From: Bacteroides faecis MAJ27
Lineage (GTDB): Bacteria; Bacteroidota; Bacteroidia; Bacteroidales; Bacteroidaceae
NCBI RefSeq assembly: GCF_900106755.1
Contig: NZ_FNNN01000012.1
Location: 1-64,000 of the forward strand
Direction of reading: 5' to 3'
DNA length: 64,000 nt
Part shown: piece by piece, positions 53,001 to 61,886 of the stretch
Numbering within the stretch: position 1 is the first letter of the stretch
How the letters are laid out: the number at the start of each line of letters is the position of its first letter
Notes under the pieces: generated by a model
Told to the model about the DNA's origin: nothing
The model's input: only the letters and a program-made list of their open reading frames with translations
Database searches by the model: none
Translations under genes and position numbers: made by a program

Positions 53001-53903
53001 ATGGAAGAAATTACAAAAATGGAAAGTATTGACCAGTATGACCAACTGTTCGGACTAGAGACTTTACACCCGTTAGTGAATGTAATCGACTTTTCGAAAG
53101 CGACAAAGACGGTAGAATACTACCGTATGAATATCGGATTCTACTCTCTGTTTCTGAAAGAAGCAAAATGTGGCGATCTCAGATACGGACGGAAATATTA
53201 TGATTATCAAGAAGGAACCGTCGTCTGCATGGCTCCGGGGCAGGTAGTCGGGATAGACAATCGTAAACAAACCCCGCCCCGTACCAAATCTATCGGTCTT
53301 TTATTTCATCCCGATTTAATTCGGGGAACTTCTTTAGGACAGAACATCAAACACTACAGCTTCTTCTCTTATGAAGTGAATGAAGCATTGCATCTCTCCG
53401 AACAGGAAAAGGAAATTGTGACCGACTGTATTCACAAAATACAAATCGAGCTGGAACATGCTATCGATAAACATAGCAAACAGCTCATTGTCCGCAATAT
53501 AGAGCTATTGCTCGACTATTGCATGCGCTTCTACGAACGGCAATTCATCACACGCAACCAAGCCAATAAAGACATCATCGTTAAGTTTGAACAGTTATTG
53601 GACGAGTATTTTCAAAATCAAGTTGCACTTACCGAAGGGCTTCCTTCTGTCAAATACTTTGCGGATAAAGTCTGCCTTTCCCCCAATTATTTCGGTGACC
53701 TGATCAAGAAAGAAACAGGAAAAACAGCACAGGAATACATCCAGTACCGAATCATAGAACTTGCCAAAGAACGGATATTGGAAGGTAACCAGACGGTCAG
53801 CCAGATTGCCTATGAACTGGGATTCCAGTATCCGCAACATTTCAGCCGGTTGTTCAAGAAGAATGTCGGATGCACACCAAACGAATATAAGCAACAGAGC
53901 TAA
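53001..53903 (+). CDS. AraC-family transcriptional regulator, first of a tandem pair
   Basis: This 300-aa protein has an N-terminal cupin-like sensing domain (about 15-170, T-L-H-P-L-V-N-V-I-D-F-S-K-A ... G-T-V-V-C-M-A-P-G-Q). The C-terminal double helix-turn-helix (about 205-300) has Y-F-G-D-L-I-K-K-E-T-G and the second-helix motif I-A-Y-E-L-G-F-Q-Y-P-Q-H-F-S-R-L-F-K. ATG 53019 is an alternative start. The next gene is its close paralogue, 33 nt downstream. The neighbouring SDR gene is a possible target. Confidence 0.9.
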   Translation: MEEITKMESIDQYDQLFGLETLHPLVNVIDFSKATKTVEYYRMNIGFYSLFLKEAKCGDLRYGRKYYDYQEGTVVCMAPGQVVGIDNRKQTPPRTKSIGLLFHPDLIRGTSLGQNIKHYSFFSYEVNEALHLSEQEKEIVTDCIHKIQIELEHAIDKHSKQLIVRNIELLLDYCMRFYERQFITRNQANKDIIVKFEQLLDEYFQNQVALTEGLPSVKYFADKVCLSPNYFGDLIKKETGKTAQEYIQYRIIELAKERILEGNQTVSQIAYELGFQYPQHFSRLFKKNVGCTPNEYKQQS

Positions 53904-53936
53904 AACAGCTCCATAAATCAGGATATTATTTACGTC

Positions 53937-54836
53937 ATGGGAGATAAAGTACTTAAATTAGGAAGTGTGCATCAATGCAATTGTTGCTTGGGAGGTAAGA
54001 CACTGCACCCTCTGGTCAGTGTCATCGACCTCTCAAAAGCCGACCTATCATCCCATACAGATTTTAAATTCGGATTTTATACGATTCTGTTGGGTGAATG
54101 CAAATGTGAAGCATGCAGATACGGACATCAGTACTACGACTTCTCAGACGGAACACTTATCTGCCTGACTCCCGGAGAATCAATCAGCATGAAAGATAGT
54201 AACAACACGCGTCCTTCCAAGGGATGGATACTGGCGTTTCATCCCGACCTGATCTGTGGCACTGCCCTCGGAGCGAATATCCGTGACTATACTTTCTTCT
54301 CTTATCGCCCCGAAGAAGCACTGCATATTTCATTACGTGAGAAGCAGGTTATACTGGAGCTTCTGGATAAAATAAACCAGGAACTGCAACGCTGTATCGA
54401 TTGCTATAGCCAGAAAATTATTTCTAAATATATCGAACTATTGCTCGATTATTGCGAACGCTTCTACGAACGCCAGTTTATCACCCGCAATGAAGCAAAC
54501 AAACAGATTATCGGACGGTTCAATCGTCTTTTAGATCATCATTTCCATACGATACAAAGTCAATCCGCCGACCTTCCTACCATTGAAGATTGTGCCGGAA
54601 GCCTCCATTTATCTCCTGCATATTTTAATGATTTGCTGGAATATGAAACAGGAAAATCATTTAAAGAATATCTCCAGTTCAAACGTTTCGAAACAGCTAA
54701 AGACTGGCTGATAAATACTGATAAGCCGCTTAACCAGATAGCGCAGGAACTCGGCTTCCGAAATGCTCAGTATTTTAGCCGCCTGTTTAAGAAGATGACC
54801 GGCTGCCCACCGAATGATTTCAGAATGCCTAACTGA
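53937..54836 (+). CDS. AraC-family regulator with clustered cysteines, second of the pair
   Basis: This 299-aa paralogue of the preceding protein has the same start to the sensing domain (T-L-H-P-L-V-S-V-I-D-L-S-K-A) and the same HTH (I-A-Q-E-L-G-F-R-N-A-Q-Y-F-S-R-L-F-K). It differs by six cysteines in the sensing domain: C14, C16, C17 (H-Q-C-N-C-C) and C55, C57, C60 (C-K-C-E-A-C). At the second position the sister protein has a single Cys. This suggests metal or thiol sensing after duplication, an inference. Confidence 0.9.
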   Translation: MGDKVLKLGSVHQCNCCLGGKTLHPLVSVIDLSKADLSSHTDFKFGFYTILLGECKCEACRYGHQYYDFSDGTLICLTPGESISMKDSNNTRPSKGWILAFHPDLICGTALGANIRDYTFFSYRPEEALHISLREKQVILELLDKINQELQRCIDCYSQKIISKYIELLLDYCERFYERQFITRNEANKQIIGRFNRLLDHHFHTIQSQSADLPTIEDCAGSLHLSPAYFNDLLEYETGKSFKEYLQFKRFETAKDWLINTDKPLNQIAQELGFRNAQYFSRLFKKMTGCPPNDFRMPN

Positions 54837-54881
54837 TTTATATGCTCTTCTTCCAGATGACTCTAGAACAGAAGAGAACCT

Positions 54882-55055
54882 TTAATAAAAATATATTTGA
54901 GACTTCAAATTCTTAATCAATGTTATAAAACATACGAATTATCTTGGATCATTTGCTAATATCACAGAAGTACGTATCTTTGCACTGTGTTTTTCATAGT
55001 ATTAGATTTAAGGTTAACAAAGGTTGGAGCAAGGCGTTGCTCCTTTTTTTATGTC
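54882..55055 (+). repeat. About 174-bp repeat, copy 1, carrying a small-RNA gene
   Basis: It matches 56522-56696 with only scattered differences over promoter, transcript and terminator. Immediately outside, the sequences are unrelated. The gap 54837-55223 contains nothing else I can support. Confidence 0.85.
54988..55050 (+). ncRNA. Small RNA, copy 1 (about 63 nt)
   Basis: An ideal promoter (TTTG 54952-54955, 19 nt, TATCTTTG 54975-54982) drives a short non-coding stretch that ends in a terminator: GGAGCAA (55026-55032), loop GGCG, TTGCTCC (55037-55043), then T7. The 5' half (ATTAGATTTAAGGTTAACAA) is identical in copy 2. No start codon with a sensible frame is present. It may belong to a family of paralogous Bacteroides small RNAs; membership is unverified. 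Confidence 0.72.
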
Positions 55056-55223
55056 TATATGCGAACTATTGGACTTACAGATATAGAGAATTACATTATT
55101 TTTCGGTAAATTTGCAGAAACACTTATTAAAAAGATACATCCGGATTACATTTTGATTATATAAATCAAAAAGTATTCTTTTTACGTTATATATCAAGAA
55201 GTAATTTTAATTCTGACAAAACA

Positions 55224-56408
55224 ATGAAAACAGAGCGGAAATATTATCATTTGATAAAATCAGTTATCGTCATACTGTTCCTTTCTTTTGGCATGACTTC
55301 ATGCGAGAAGGAAGATCCTGTTATAGTTCCCACAGAACAGACAGTATTCATGTATCTCCCGTGGTCTACTAACCTTACATCCAATTTTTATCAGAATATC
55401 AGCGACTTGGAAAGTGTAGTCGGAAAAAATATACTGAAGAATGAACGGGTGATTGTCTTCATGTGTACTACAGCAACGAAAGCCACTCTTTTCGAACTCA
55501 CCTATGAAAATGGTAAAAGCGCACGTAAAACTCTAAAGGAATATACAGACCCTGCATATACAACGGCAGAAGGTATCACATCCATCCTCAATGACGTTCA
55601 ACGCTATTCTCCTACCAAACGTTACGCAATGGTTATCGGCTGCCACGGTATGGGATGGATACCCGTATCAAACTCCAAATCGCGTAGCGGTCTCCGTACC
55701 AAGATGCACTGGGAGTACGAAAATGTACCAATGACACGTTATTTCGGAGGACTGGAACCTCAATATCAGACTGATATAACAACACTTGCCAAAGGTATTT
55801 CCAATGCAGGACTTAAAATGGAATATATATTATTCGATGACTGCTATATGTCGAGTGTAGAAGTAGCCTATGATCTCAAAGATGTGACTGATTATCTGAT
55901 AGGGTCTACAAGTGAAGTGATGGCGTACGGCATGCCATACGCCGAAATTGGTCAATATCTGATAGGAAAAGTAGATTATGAGGGTATCTGTGACGGTTTC
56001 TACTCCTTTTATTCCAATTATAGCGAAATGCCATGCGGAACAATTGCTGTCACTGATTGCTCCGAACTTGATAATCTGGCAGCTATTATGAAAGAGATTA
56101 ATCATCAATATACGTTTGATTCTTCATTAACCAGTTCCTTACAAAGATTAGACGGATATAATCCGGTCATCTTCTTTGATTATGGTGACTATGTTTCAAA
56201 ATTATGCCCCGATAAAACTTTGGTAGCACAATTCAACGAACAGCTCAATCGCACAGTGCCATTCAAAAGAAATACAGAATATTTCTATTCTATGAGCAGA
56301 GGTAAAGTGAAAATAAATACATTTTCCGGCATTACAATCTCCGATCCGAGTACTAACAGGCTTGCTTCAGGAAAAAAAGAAACAGCATGGTATGCAGCTA
56401 CCCATTAA
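55224..56408 (+). CDS. Clostripain-like (C11) cysteine peptidase lipoprotein
   Basis: This 394-aa protein has a lipoprotein signal (F-L-S-F-G-M-T-S-C, lipid-attached C27). The C11 core follows, with M-Y-L-P-W-S-T-N, catalytic H141 in G-C-H-G-M-G-W and nucleophile C207 in F-D-D-C-Y-M-S-S. C11 enzymes cleave after Arg or Lys and are often self-activated by an internal cut. It should sit on the outside of a membrane. It is bracketed by the two small-RNA repeats and has no operon partner. Confidence 0.9.
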   Translation: MKTERKYYHLIKSVIVILFLSFGMTSCEKEDPVIVPTEQTVFMYLPWSTNLTSNFYQNISDLESVVGKNILKNERVIVFMCTTATKATLFELTYENGKSARKTLKEYTDPAYTTAEGITSILNDVQRYSPTKRYAMVIGCHGMGWIPVSNSKSRSGLRTKMHWEYENVPMTRYFGGLEPQYQTDITTLAKGISNAGLKMEYILFDDCYMSSVEVAYDLKDVTDYLIGSTSEVMAYGMPYAEIGQYLIGKVDYEGICDGFYSFYSNYSEMPCGTIAVTDCSELDNLAAIMKEINHQYTFDSSLTSSLQRLDGYNPVIFFDYGDYVSKLCPDKTLVAQFNEQLNRTVPFKRNTEYFYSMSRGKVKINTFSGITISDPSTNRLASGKKETAWYAATH

Positions 56409-56521
56409 TATCTCATATCTCTAATAAGAGTATATTACTTTTGCTTAAAGTTACCGAGATGTATTTCTCATAACATAAAGATATATTTCTTATAGTATAA
56501 AAGAGTAAGCCCGAAAATCTC

Positions 56522-56696
56522 TTAATAAAAATAGAATCGAGATTTCAAATTCTTAATCAATGTTATAAAACATACGAATTTTCTTGGATAATTTGCTAAT
56601 ATCACAGAAGTACGTATCTTTGCATCGTGTTTTTCATAGTATTAGATTTAAGGTTAACAAAGGTTGGAGCAAGGCGTTGCTCCTTTTTTTTATGTC
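56522..56696 (+). repeat. About 174-bp repeat, copy 2, carrying a small-RNA gene
   Basis: Near-identical to 54882-55055 in the same orientation, on the other side of the C11 peptidase gene. Differences are few and mostly outside promoter and terminator. The remainder of 56409-56837 holds a likely promoter (TACTTTTG, 56748-56755) for the RmlD-like gene. Confidence 0.85.
56628..56691 (+). ncRNA. Small RNA, copy 2 (about 63 nt)
   Basis: The promoter TTTG (56592-56595), 19 nt, TATCTTTG (56615-56622) is followed by the same transcript body as copy 1. The terminator is GGAGCAA/TTGCTCC (56666-56683) plus T8. Within the predicted transcript the two copies differ only near the 5' end (GCACTGTG versus GCATCGTG) and in T-run length. 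Confidence 0.72.
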
Positions 56697-56802
56697 CGTA
56701 CTTCATCTTCTACCTAAGATCAATGTTATATACTTGAAATTATTTTCTACTTTTGTGAGAATAAATACAGAAAACCATACTTTTAAACCCAAACGTATTC
56801 AG

Positions 56803-56841
56803 ATGACTGAAACGAACGATAACATAAAAAATAATCCATGA
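56803..56841 (+). CDS. 12-codon upstream ORF coupled to the RmlD-like gene
   Basis: The short frame M-T-E-T-N-D-N-I-K-N-N-P ends in an ATGA overlap with the start of the next gene. It may serve only for translational coupling. It is too short to judge further. Confidence 0.25.
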   Translation: MTETNDNIKNNP

Positions 56842-57746
56842 AGAATATACTGATCATCGGTGCAAACGGATTCACCGGACGCCAGATACTGAATGACTTA
56901 TCAAATAAGGAACAATATAACGTAACAGGATGCTCCCTGCATCCGGACATCCTTCCAAATGGTGACGGTAAATATCATTTCGTCACAACAGACATACGGG
57001 ATGAAGCAGCTATCAAGCATCTCTTTAAAGAAGCACAACCCGATGCAGTCATCAATTGCTCTGCCTTATCCGTCCCCGATTATTGTGAAACACATCATGA
57101 AGAGGCTTATCTTACAAACGTTACAGCAGTAGAGCAATTGGCATATCTCTGCGAAATATACAAAAGCCGATTCATCCACTTATCTACAGATTTTGTTTTT
57201 GACGGAAAGATAGATGAAAATTCCGGGCAACTTTATACAGAAGAGAGCCTCCCCGCTCCGGTCAACTATTACGGTTTCACCAAATGGAAAGGAGAGAATA
57301 GGATTGCCGAAATCTGCAGTAACTACGCCATTGTTCGTGTAGAGATTGTCTACGGGAAAGCACTGCCGGGACAACATGGAAATATTGTACAGCTCGTGAT
57401 GAATCGTTTGAATGCAGGGCAAGAGATCCGTGTGGTGTCCGACCAATGGCGCACCCCTACCTATGTCGGTGACGTATCGGACGGGGTGCAACGTCTGATA
57501 GAGAACACTGCCAATGGTATTTTTCATATCTGTGGCGATGAATGTATGACCATTGCGGAAATTGCTTTCCATGTAGCGGACTGCATGAAACTGGACCGCT
57601 CACTTATCCATCCTATTACAACCAAAGATATGAAAGAAGCAACTCCCCGCCCCCGCTTTAGTGGGATGAGCATTGCAAAAGCCCGTACAATACTTGGCTA
57701 CCGGCCACGTATGCTAAAAGAGATTCTCATGGAATGGGATAATTAA
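56838..57746 (+). CDS. RmlD-family NAD(P)-dependent sugar-nucleotide reductase
   Basis: This 302-aa SDR of the dTDP-4-dehydrorhamnose reductase family has the nucleotide loop G-A-N-G-F-T-G (8-14), D-A-V-I-N-C-S-A, H-L-S-T-D-F-V-F-D-G and catalytic Y-Y-G-F-T-K (YxxxK). No other dTDP-rhamnose genes are near, so the substrate may differ; the family also includes methionine adenosyltransferase beta-like proteins. The start overlaps a 12-codon ORF by 4 nt. A palindrome follows its stop. Confidence 0.85.
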   Translation: MKNILIIGANGFTGRQILNDLSNKEQYNVTGCSLHPDILPNGDGKYHFVTTDIRDEAAIKHLFKEAQPDAVINCSALSVPDYCETHHEEAYLTNVTAVEQLAYLCEIYKSRFIHLSTDFVFDGKIDENSGQLYTEESLPAPVNYYGFTKWKGENRIAEICSNYAIVRVEIVYGKALPGQHGNIVQLVMNRLNAGQEIRVVSDQWRTPTYVGDVSDGVQRLIENTANGIFHICGDECMTIAEIAFHVADCMKLDRSLIHPITTKDMKEATPRPRFSGMSIAKARTILGYRPRMLKEILMEWDN

Positions 57747-57772
57747 CCGATACACAACCTTTCCCTTTTTAA

Positions 57773-57818
57773 TTATTGCATATTTATTTTGAAAATATGC
57801 AATAACTTCTTATCTTTG
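57773..57818 (+). promoter_or_regulatory. Promoter and 13-bp palindrome upstream of the Cys/His mini-ORF and lysO
   Basis: TTTG (57788-57791), 19 nt, TATCTTTG (57811-57818) is an ideal promoter. TTATTGCATATTT (57773-57785) is inverted at 57793-57805, so the -33 box lies in the loop and the arms flank it. It may be an operator, or also the terminator of the upstream gene. Confidence 0.7.
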
Positions 57819-57841
57819 CACCCAAATTAAGAAGTATAATA

Positions 57842-57949
57842 ATGAATCAAACATTACAATTACATAACGCCACTATATTCCATGCGGAAATTCCCAATTT
57901 CTGCACGTCTTGTTGCGTGCATGTACATTGGTTCAGCGGATTCATCTAA
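57842..57949 (+). CDS. 35-aa Cys/His-rich mini-protein or leader peptide
   Basis: The ATG lies about 18 nt after the predicted transcript start. The C-terminal half reads N-F-C-T-S-C-C-V-H-V-H-W, dense in Cys and His. The RNA over these codons can form either of two hairpins sharing bases 57903-57904 (57884-57904, or 57903-57920). This looks like an attenuator leader, or a small metal-binding peptide, in front of the split lysO genes 157 nt downstream. Confidence 0.45.
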   Translation: MNQTLQLHNATIFHAEIPNFCTSCCVHVHWFSGFI

Positions 57950-58105
57950 ATTCCCCTTCCCCATTTTTACTCAAACGGCCTACTGATTTATTCATTATTC
58001 ACAGGCAGTACTTTCATCTGATTTTCAATAAGATGTGTATCTTTTTGGGGATTATCCATGCTATTTGTTAATTGTTTAACCTAACCAAATAAAATATATT
58101 ACAAT

Positions 58106-58384
58106 ATGTTCTCTATTATATCTACCATGTTTTTGGGAATCGGCATCGGCTACGGATTGCGTAACTGGACTATTTTGCAAAAGACAGAAAAGACCATTTC
58201 TCTTACCATATTCCTGTTACTCTTTATCCTTGGAGTGTCCATCGGTTCCAATAGTCTGATTGTGAACAATCTCGGTAAGTTTGGATGGCAAGCAATCATT
58301 CTTGCCGTATCCGGCGTATTAGGGAGCTTGCTTGCTGCCCGACTTGTATTACAACTATTTTTCAAGAAAGGAGGTAAACAATGA
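58106..58384 (+). CDS. LysO-type exporter, N-terminal subunit
   Basis: This is a 92-aa membrane protein with three hydrophobic helices (F-L-G-I-G-I-G-Y-G-L-R, L-T-I-F-L-L-L-F-I-L-G-V-S-I-G, I-I-L-A-V-S-G-V-L-G-S). It corresponds to the N-terminal third of LysO (DUF340; YbjE in E. coli), which exports lysine and is normally one chain of about 300 aa. It overlaps the second part by 4 nt (ATGA), so the two are co-translated and presumably assemble. Confidence 0.83.
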   Translation: MFSIISTMFLGIGIGYGLRNWTILQKTEKTISLTIFLLLFILGVSIGSNSLIVNNLGKFGWQAIILAVSGVLGSLLAARLVLQLFFKKGGKQ

Positions 58385-59001
58385 AAGGAAGTCTCATCGT
58401 TATTGTTTTTTTCTGTGTAGGCTGCATCATGGGAGTTTTTAATAAATTCCAATTTGATACGCACACCGTTTCCATGTACATACTATACGCATTGATGCTG
58501 CAAGTAGGAATCAGTATCGGTTCTAACAAAAATCTGAAAGCGATCATCTCACATTTACACCCGAAAATGCTGTTGATCCCACTAGGAACCATCACCGGTA
58601 CCTTACTGTTTTCTGCCTTAGCAAGTATTTTGCTAAGCCAATGGAGTGTATTCGACTGTATGGCAGTGGGAAGCGGATTCGCATACTATTCACTGTCTTC
58701 CATCCTGATTACCCAGTTTAAAGAACCGACCATCGGAATACAGCTGGCTACAGAGCTAGGCACAATTGCCCTGCTCACCAATATCTTCCGTGAAATGATG
58801 GCACTTCTGGGCACACCGCTCATCAAGAAGTATTTCGGGAAGCTAGCTCCTATTTCAGCAGCCGGTGTCAATTCAATGGATGTATTATTACCTTCTATCA
58901 GCAGATATTCAGGAAAAGAAATGATTCCTATTGCTATTTTACATGGTATTCTGATCGATATCAGTGTGCCTGTATTCGTCTCTTTCTTCTGTAACCTATA
59001 A
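58381..59001 (+). CDS. lysO: LysO-type exporter, C-terminal subunit
   Basis: This 206-aa membrane protein carries the rest of the LysO fold, with about five or six helices. It has I-G-S-N-K-N-L-K, the A-V-G-S-G-F-A-Y-Y-S-L-S-S segment, and the N-terminal A-L-M-L-Q-V-G-I-S-I-G repeat of the first subunit's L-G-V-S-I-G-S-N motif. Together with the 92-aa part it makes about 298 aa, the usual LysO length. A convergent terminator follows at 59023-59075. Confidence 0.85.
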   Translation: MKGSLIVIVFFCVGCIMGVFNKFQFDTHTVSMYILYALMLQVGISIGSNKNLKAIISHLHPKMLLIPLGTITGTLLFSALASILLSQWSVFDCMAVGSGFAYYSLSSILITQFKEPTIGIQLATELGTIALLTNIFREMMALLGTPLIKKYFGKLAPISAAGVNSMDVLLPSISRYSGKEMIPIAILHGILIDISVPVFVSFFCNL

Positions 59002-59022
59002 CCTGTAACTCACTATACAGGC

Positions 59023-59075
59023 ATCCCCCTCTCTTACTCCTGTCAATTTCAAAACCGGAAATAAGAAAGGGGGAT
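59023..59075. terminator. Convergent terminator lysO / PIF1-type helicase
   Basis: A 14-bp stem with one mismatch (59023-59036 with 59062-59075; ATCCCCC core) spans the gap between convergent genes, with a 25-nt loop. Confidence 0.65.
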
Positions 59076-59094
59076 ATCTCTTTAAATGATTTTA

Positions 59095-61653
59095 TTAATG
59101 TCCCGCAGCCGCCAACACAAAGCGAATATCAGCATAAGAGACTTCATCTCCCAATGCGGCTTTAATAGCTACCACGCCCATAAATTCATGTGTTTCCAGA
59201 TAATTCCGAACCTTCTTTATCTTATCAGCCGACACTACCTGCTCTAACTTTATTTTATTCTCACGGAGATAATGCTCCAAATGAGTAGCAATCGTCCCGG
59301 TCACCAGATCACGGGCTTTGGCTATCTCTTCGATCGTCATCCCCTGACAGAACATTTCGTAGCTCACCAGCTTTGTATCTTTCTTCTTCTCCTTTTGTCT
59401 CTCCTTTTTCTCCTGATGTTGCGCTGCCAACTTCTGCTCCCGTGCATTCTCTTCATTCGAAACAGAAGAAAATATCTCCGGTCGTTCCAGGTTATTCTCT
59501 TTCATGTATTTACGTACGATACCCAGAATTTCAAGCCCGTACTTCTCCACCCCTTTCGCTCCGAAATAAGGAATCGCTTCCAAAGCTCCCGGTGTATCAG
59601 GCAATAGATTTACAATACCCATCAGTGCCTTTTGCTGCATGATCACATAAGCCGGCATACTCACTTCACGTGTCTTTGCCGTCCTCCATTCCGACAGAGC
59701 ACGATACAGTTCCGGATGCAAAATATCCGTCGGAACCTCCACTTTTACCTTTCCGGAATTGCCTCGGGTACGCTCCTTGCGCTCTCTTTTCTCCTTCGGA
59801 GCTTTGGCAGAAGAACCGGAAGAAGCAGTATCTCCTTCAAGACTCAACATCACTTTTGCTTTCCGTTTCAGATAGCCCGTGACAGTAAAAGCCTCTGTCT
59901 GCATCGCCTCCAAGAGAGACTCCTTAATCCATAAAGCATCATCCAATGCCTGCAAACGCTCATTTAGTTGCTTCCGCAATTCTTTATTGTCAAGAGGCAT
60001 GCTCGTCTTATCATACAACTCACGGACAGGCTCTAACTCTTTACGGAAGTAGGCAGCTCCCGAGCAAATCCGCTGCTGCAATTCCTGATTTGTCGCATAA
60101 TCCTCCCCTTCATTGATCAGACGCGTATACTGATTGCGGAAACGCTGGGAAACCTCCACTACTCTTTCCTTCACGTGAGAAGCCAATGCTTTATATTCGG
60201 CAAGCTGCTTCGGATAAAGTTTATAAAGGTCCTCATCCATTAAACGGAGCAATCGCTTGTATGCCTGATCCAATGAATAAAAGTTAAACAAATCACTCAG
60301 CAAATCATAAAAATATGCTTTCTGCATATCATTCAGTTGCTTGCTTCCCGGTTTATTCTGTTCCACATTCTTCGTAAAATCATCTACAATACGGTCACTG
60401 ATTATCGCTTCTCTGCGCAAAGGAGTTTCCAGTACCATTCCTTCCAAGGTCTTGCAACGGCTCAACGCTACATACGTTTGGCCATGTGCAAAAGAGTTAC
60501 GGGCGTCAATGATGGCCCGTTCAAACGTCAAGCCCTGACTTTTATGAATAGTGATAGCCCATGCCAGACGGATGGGATATTGCCGGAATACTCCTTCTAT
60601 TTCTTCCGTAATTTCCTTTGTATCTTCGTTCAGCACATATTTATAATTCCCCCATTCTTCGGGCAGCAACTGAAAAACATACGTACTATCTTTTCCGCAT
60701 ACAGTCATCCCCTTTGCATCTACGCTTACCACTTCGCCAATCATACCGTTATAATATCGTTTTTCCGACGAAACATCGTTTTTGAGGAACATAATCTGTG
60801 CACCTTCCTTGATGGTCAGCACTTCGTCAGCAGGATACGAGTACTCCGGGAAATTTCCCTCTACCTCAGCCCGAAAGCTATAAGCCCGTCCGGGCAAAGA
60901 TGCCAGTTCACGGTCATTCACCTGTTGTGCCTGATAGTTATGCGTTGTCAGCCGGATATAGCCTTCCTCCTTCCGGGGATGGAAGCCGGGCTGATAACGG
61001 CGGTTCAGTTCATTCAACACTTCATCATCCGCTTTATTCTCGCGTATCTTATTCAGTAAAGAAAGGAAGAAAGTATCACTCTGACGATATACTTTTTTCA
61101 GTTCAATCGTCATATATACTGTCTCTCTCAATGCACGGCTGGCAAAGAAGTAAGGTGTCTCATAGTGATTCTTCAGCAACTCCCACTCACTGTCTTTCAC
61201 CACAGGTGCCAGCTGCTGCAAGTCTCCGATCATCAATAGCTGCACCCCACCAAAGGGCTTTTCACGGTCACGATAACGACGTAAAGCCGCATCCACAGCA
61301 TCCAGCAAATCTGCACGTACCATACTGATCTCATCGATGACAAGCAGATCCATGCTGCGGATAATATTCCGTTTCTCTTTGCTGAAACGGTAGTGCATCT
61401 GGGCAGAATTGAAAGTCGTTTCCGGCACAAACGGCGCAAAAGACAACTGAAAAAAAGAATGAATCGTTACCCCTCCAGCATTGATAGCTGCAATCCCTGT
61501 GGGAGCCAATACGACCATACGTTTGGGTGTATGTTCTCTCAGTCGTTTTAGAAATGTAGTTTTTCCAGTTCCGGCTTTTCCGGTAAGAAACAGATGTGTG
61601 CCTGTATTTTCAATGAACTGCCAAGCAAGTTGTAGTTCCGGATTATTTTCCAT
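59095..61653 (-). CDS. PIF1-like helicase with HRDC and HTH domains
   Basis: This is an 852-aa protein from ATG 61653; the frame is open to 61746 but the extra 31 residues are not helicase-like. Superfamily 1 motifs: Walker A G-K-A-G-T-G-K-T, L-A-P-T-G-I-A-A, D-E-I-S-M-V-R, G-D-L-Q-Q-L-A-P, and the late T-I-H-K-S-Q-G-L-T and Y-V-A-L-S-R-C motifs. An HRDC domain (about 650-730 of the chain) and a C-terminal HTH of the HTH_40 type (M-T-I-E-E-I-A-K-A-R) follow. It probably unwinds structured DNA during repair or replication. Confidence 0.9.
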   Translation of the reverse strand: MENNPELQLAWQFIENTGTHLFLTGKAGTGKTTFLKRLREHTPKRMVVLAPTGIAAINAGGVTIHSFFQLSFAPFVPETTFNSAQMHYRFSKEKRNIIRSMDLLVIDEISMVRADLLDAVDAALRRYRDREKPFGGVQLLMIGDLQQLAPVVKDSEWELLKNHYETPYFFASRALRETVYMTIELKKVYRQSDTFFLSLLNKIRENKADDEVLNELNRRYQPGFHPRKEEGYIRLTTHNYQAQQVNDRELASLPGRAYSFRAEVEGNFPEYSYPADEVLTIKEGAQIMFLKNDVSSEKRYYNGMIGEVVSVDAKGMTVCGKDSTYVFQLLPEEWGNYKYVLNEDTKEITEEIEGVFRQYPIRLAWAITIHKSQGLTFERAIIDARNSFAHGQTYVALSRCKTLEGMVLETPLRREAIISDRIVDDFTKNVEQNKPGSKQLNDMQKAYFYDLLSDLFNFYSLDQAYKRLLRLMDEDLYKLYPKQLAEYKALASHVKERVVEVSQRFRNQYTRLINEGEDYATNQELQQRICSGAAYFRKELEPVRELYDKTSMPLDNKELRKQLNERLQALDDALWIKESLLEAMQTEAFTVTGYLKRKAKVMLSLEGDTASSGSSAKAPKEKRERKERTRGNSGKVKVEVPTDILHPELYRALSEWRTAKTREVSMPAYVIMQQKALMGIVNLLPDTPGALEAIPYFGAKGVEKYGLEILGIVRKYMKENNLERPEIFSSVSNEENAREQKLAAQHQEKKERQKEKKKDTKLVSYEMFCQGMTIEEIAKARDLVTGTIATHLEHYLRENKIKLEQVVSADKIKKVRNYLETHEFMGVVAIKAALGDEVSYADIRFVLAAAGH

Positions 61654-61886
61654 GTCTCCTAAAATTTTCGGTAAAGGTACTGAATAGATTCCAACCACCG
61701 AAACTGAACATAAAGAAAACAAAGAGTCAGTAAGAAATATATCCAATTCGCATTCTTAACTATAAAGAATAATTATGTTGGACAGACAAACAAAAAATAG
61801 TCCCGGCTTCTTCTCGCTTGAAGAAAACCAGGACCGGATCAAATAAGAACACAAAGTCGTGTCACAGTTATATTAAAGTTATTTTC

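Noticed and set aside
54882..56696. Composite transposon formed by the two repeats
   Set aside because: The repeats are direct, about 174 bp, encode no transposase, and their content is a promoter-RNA-terminator unit.
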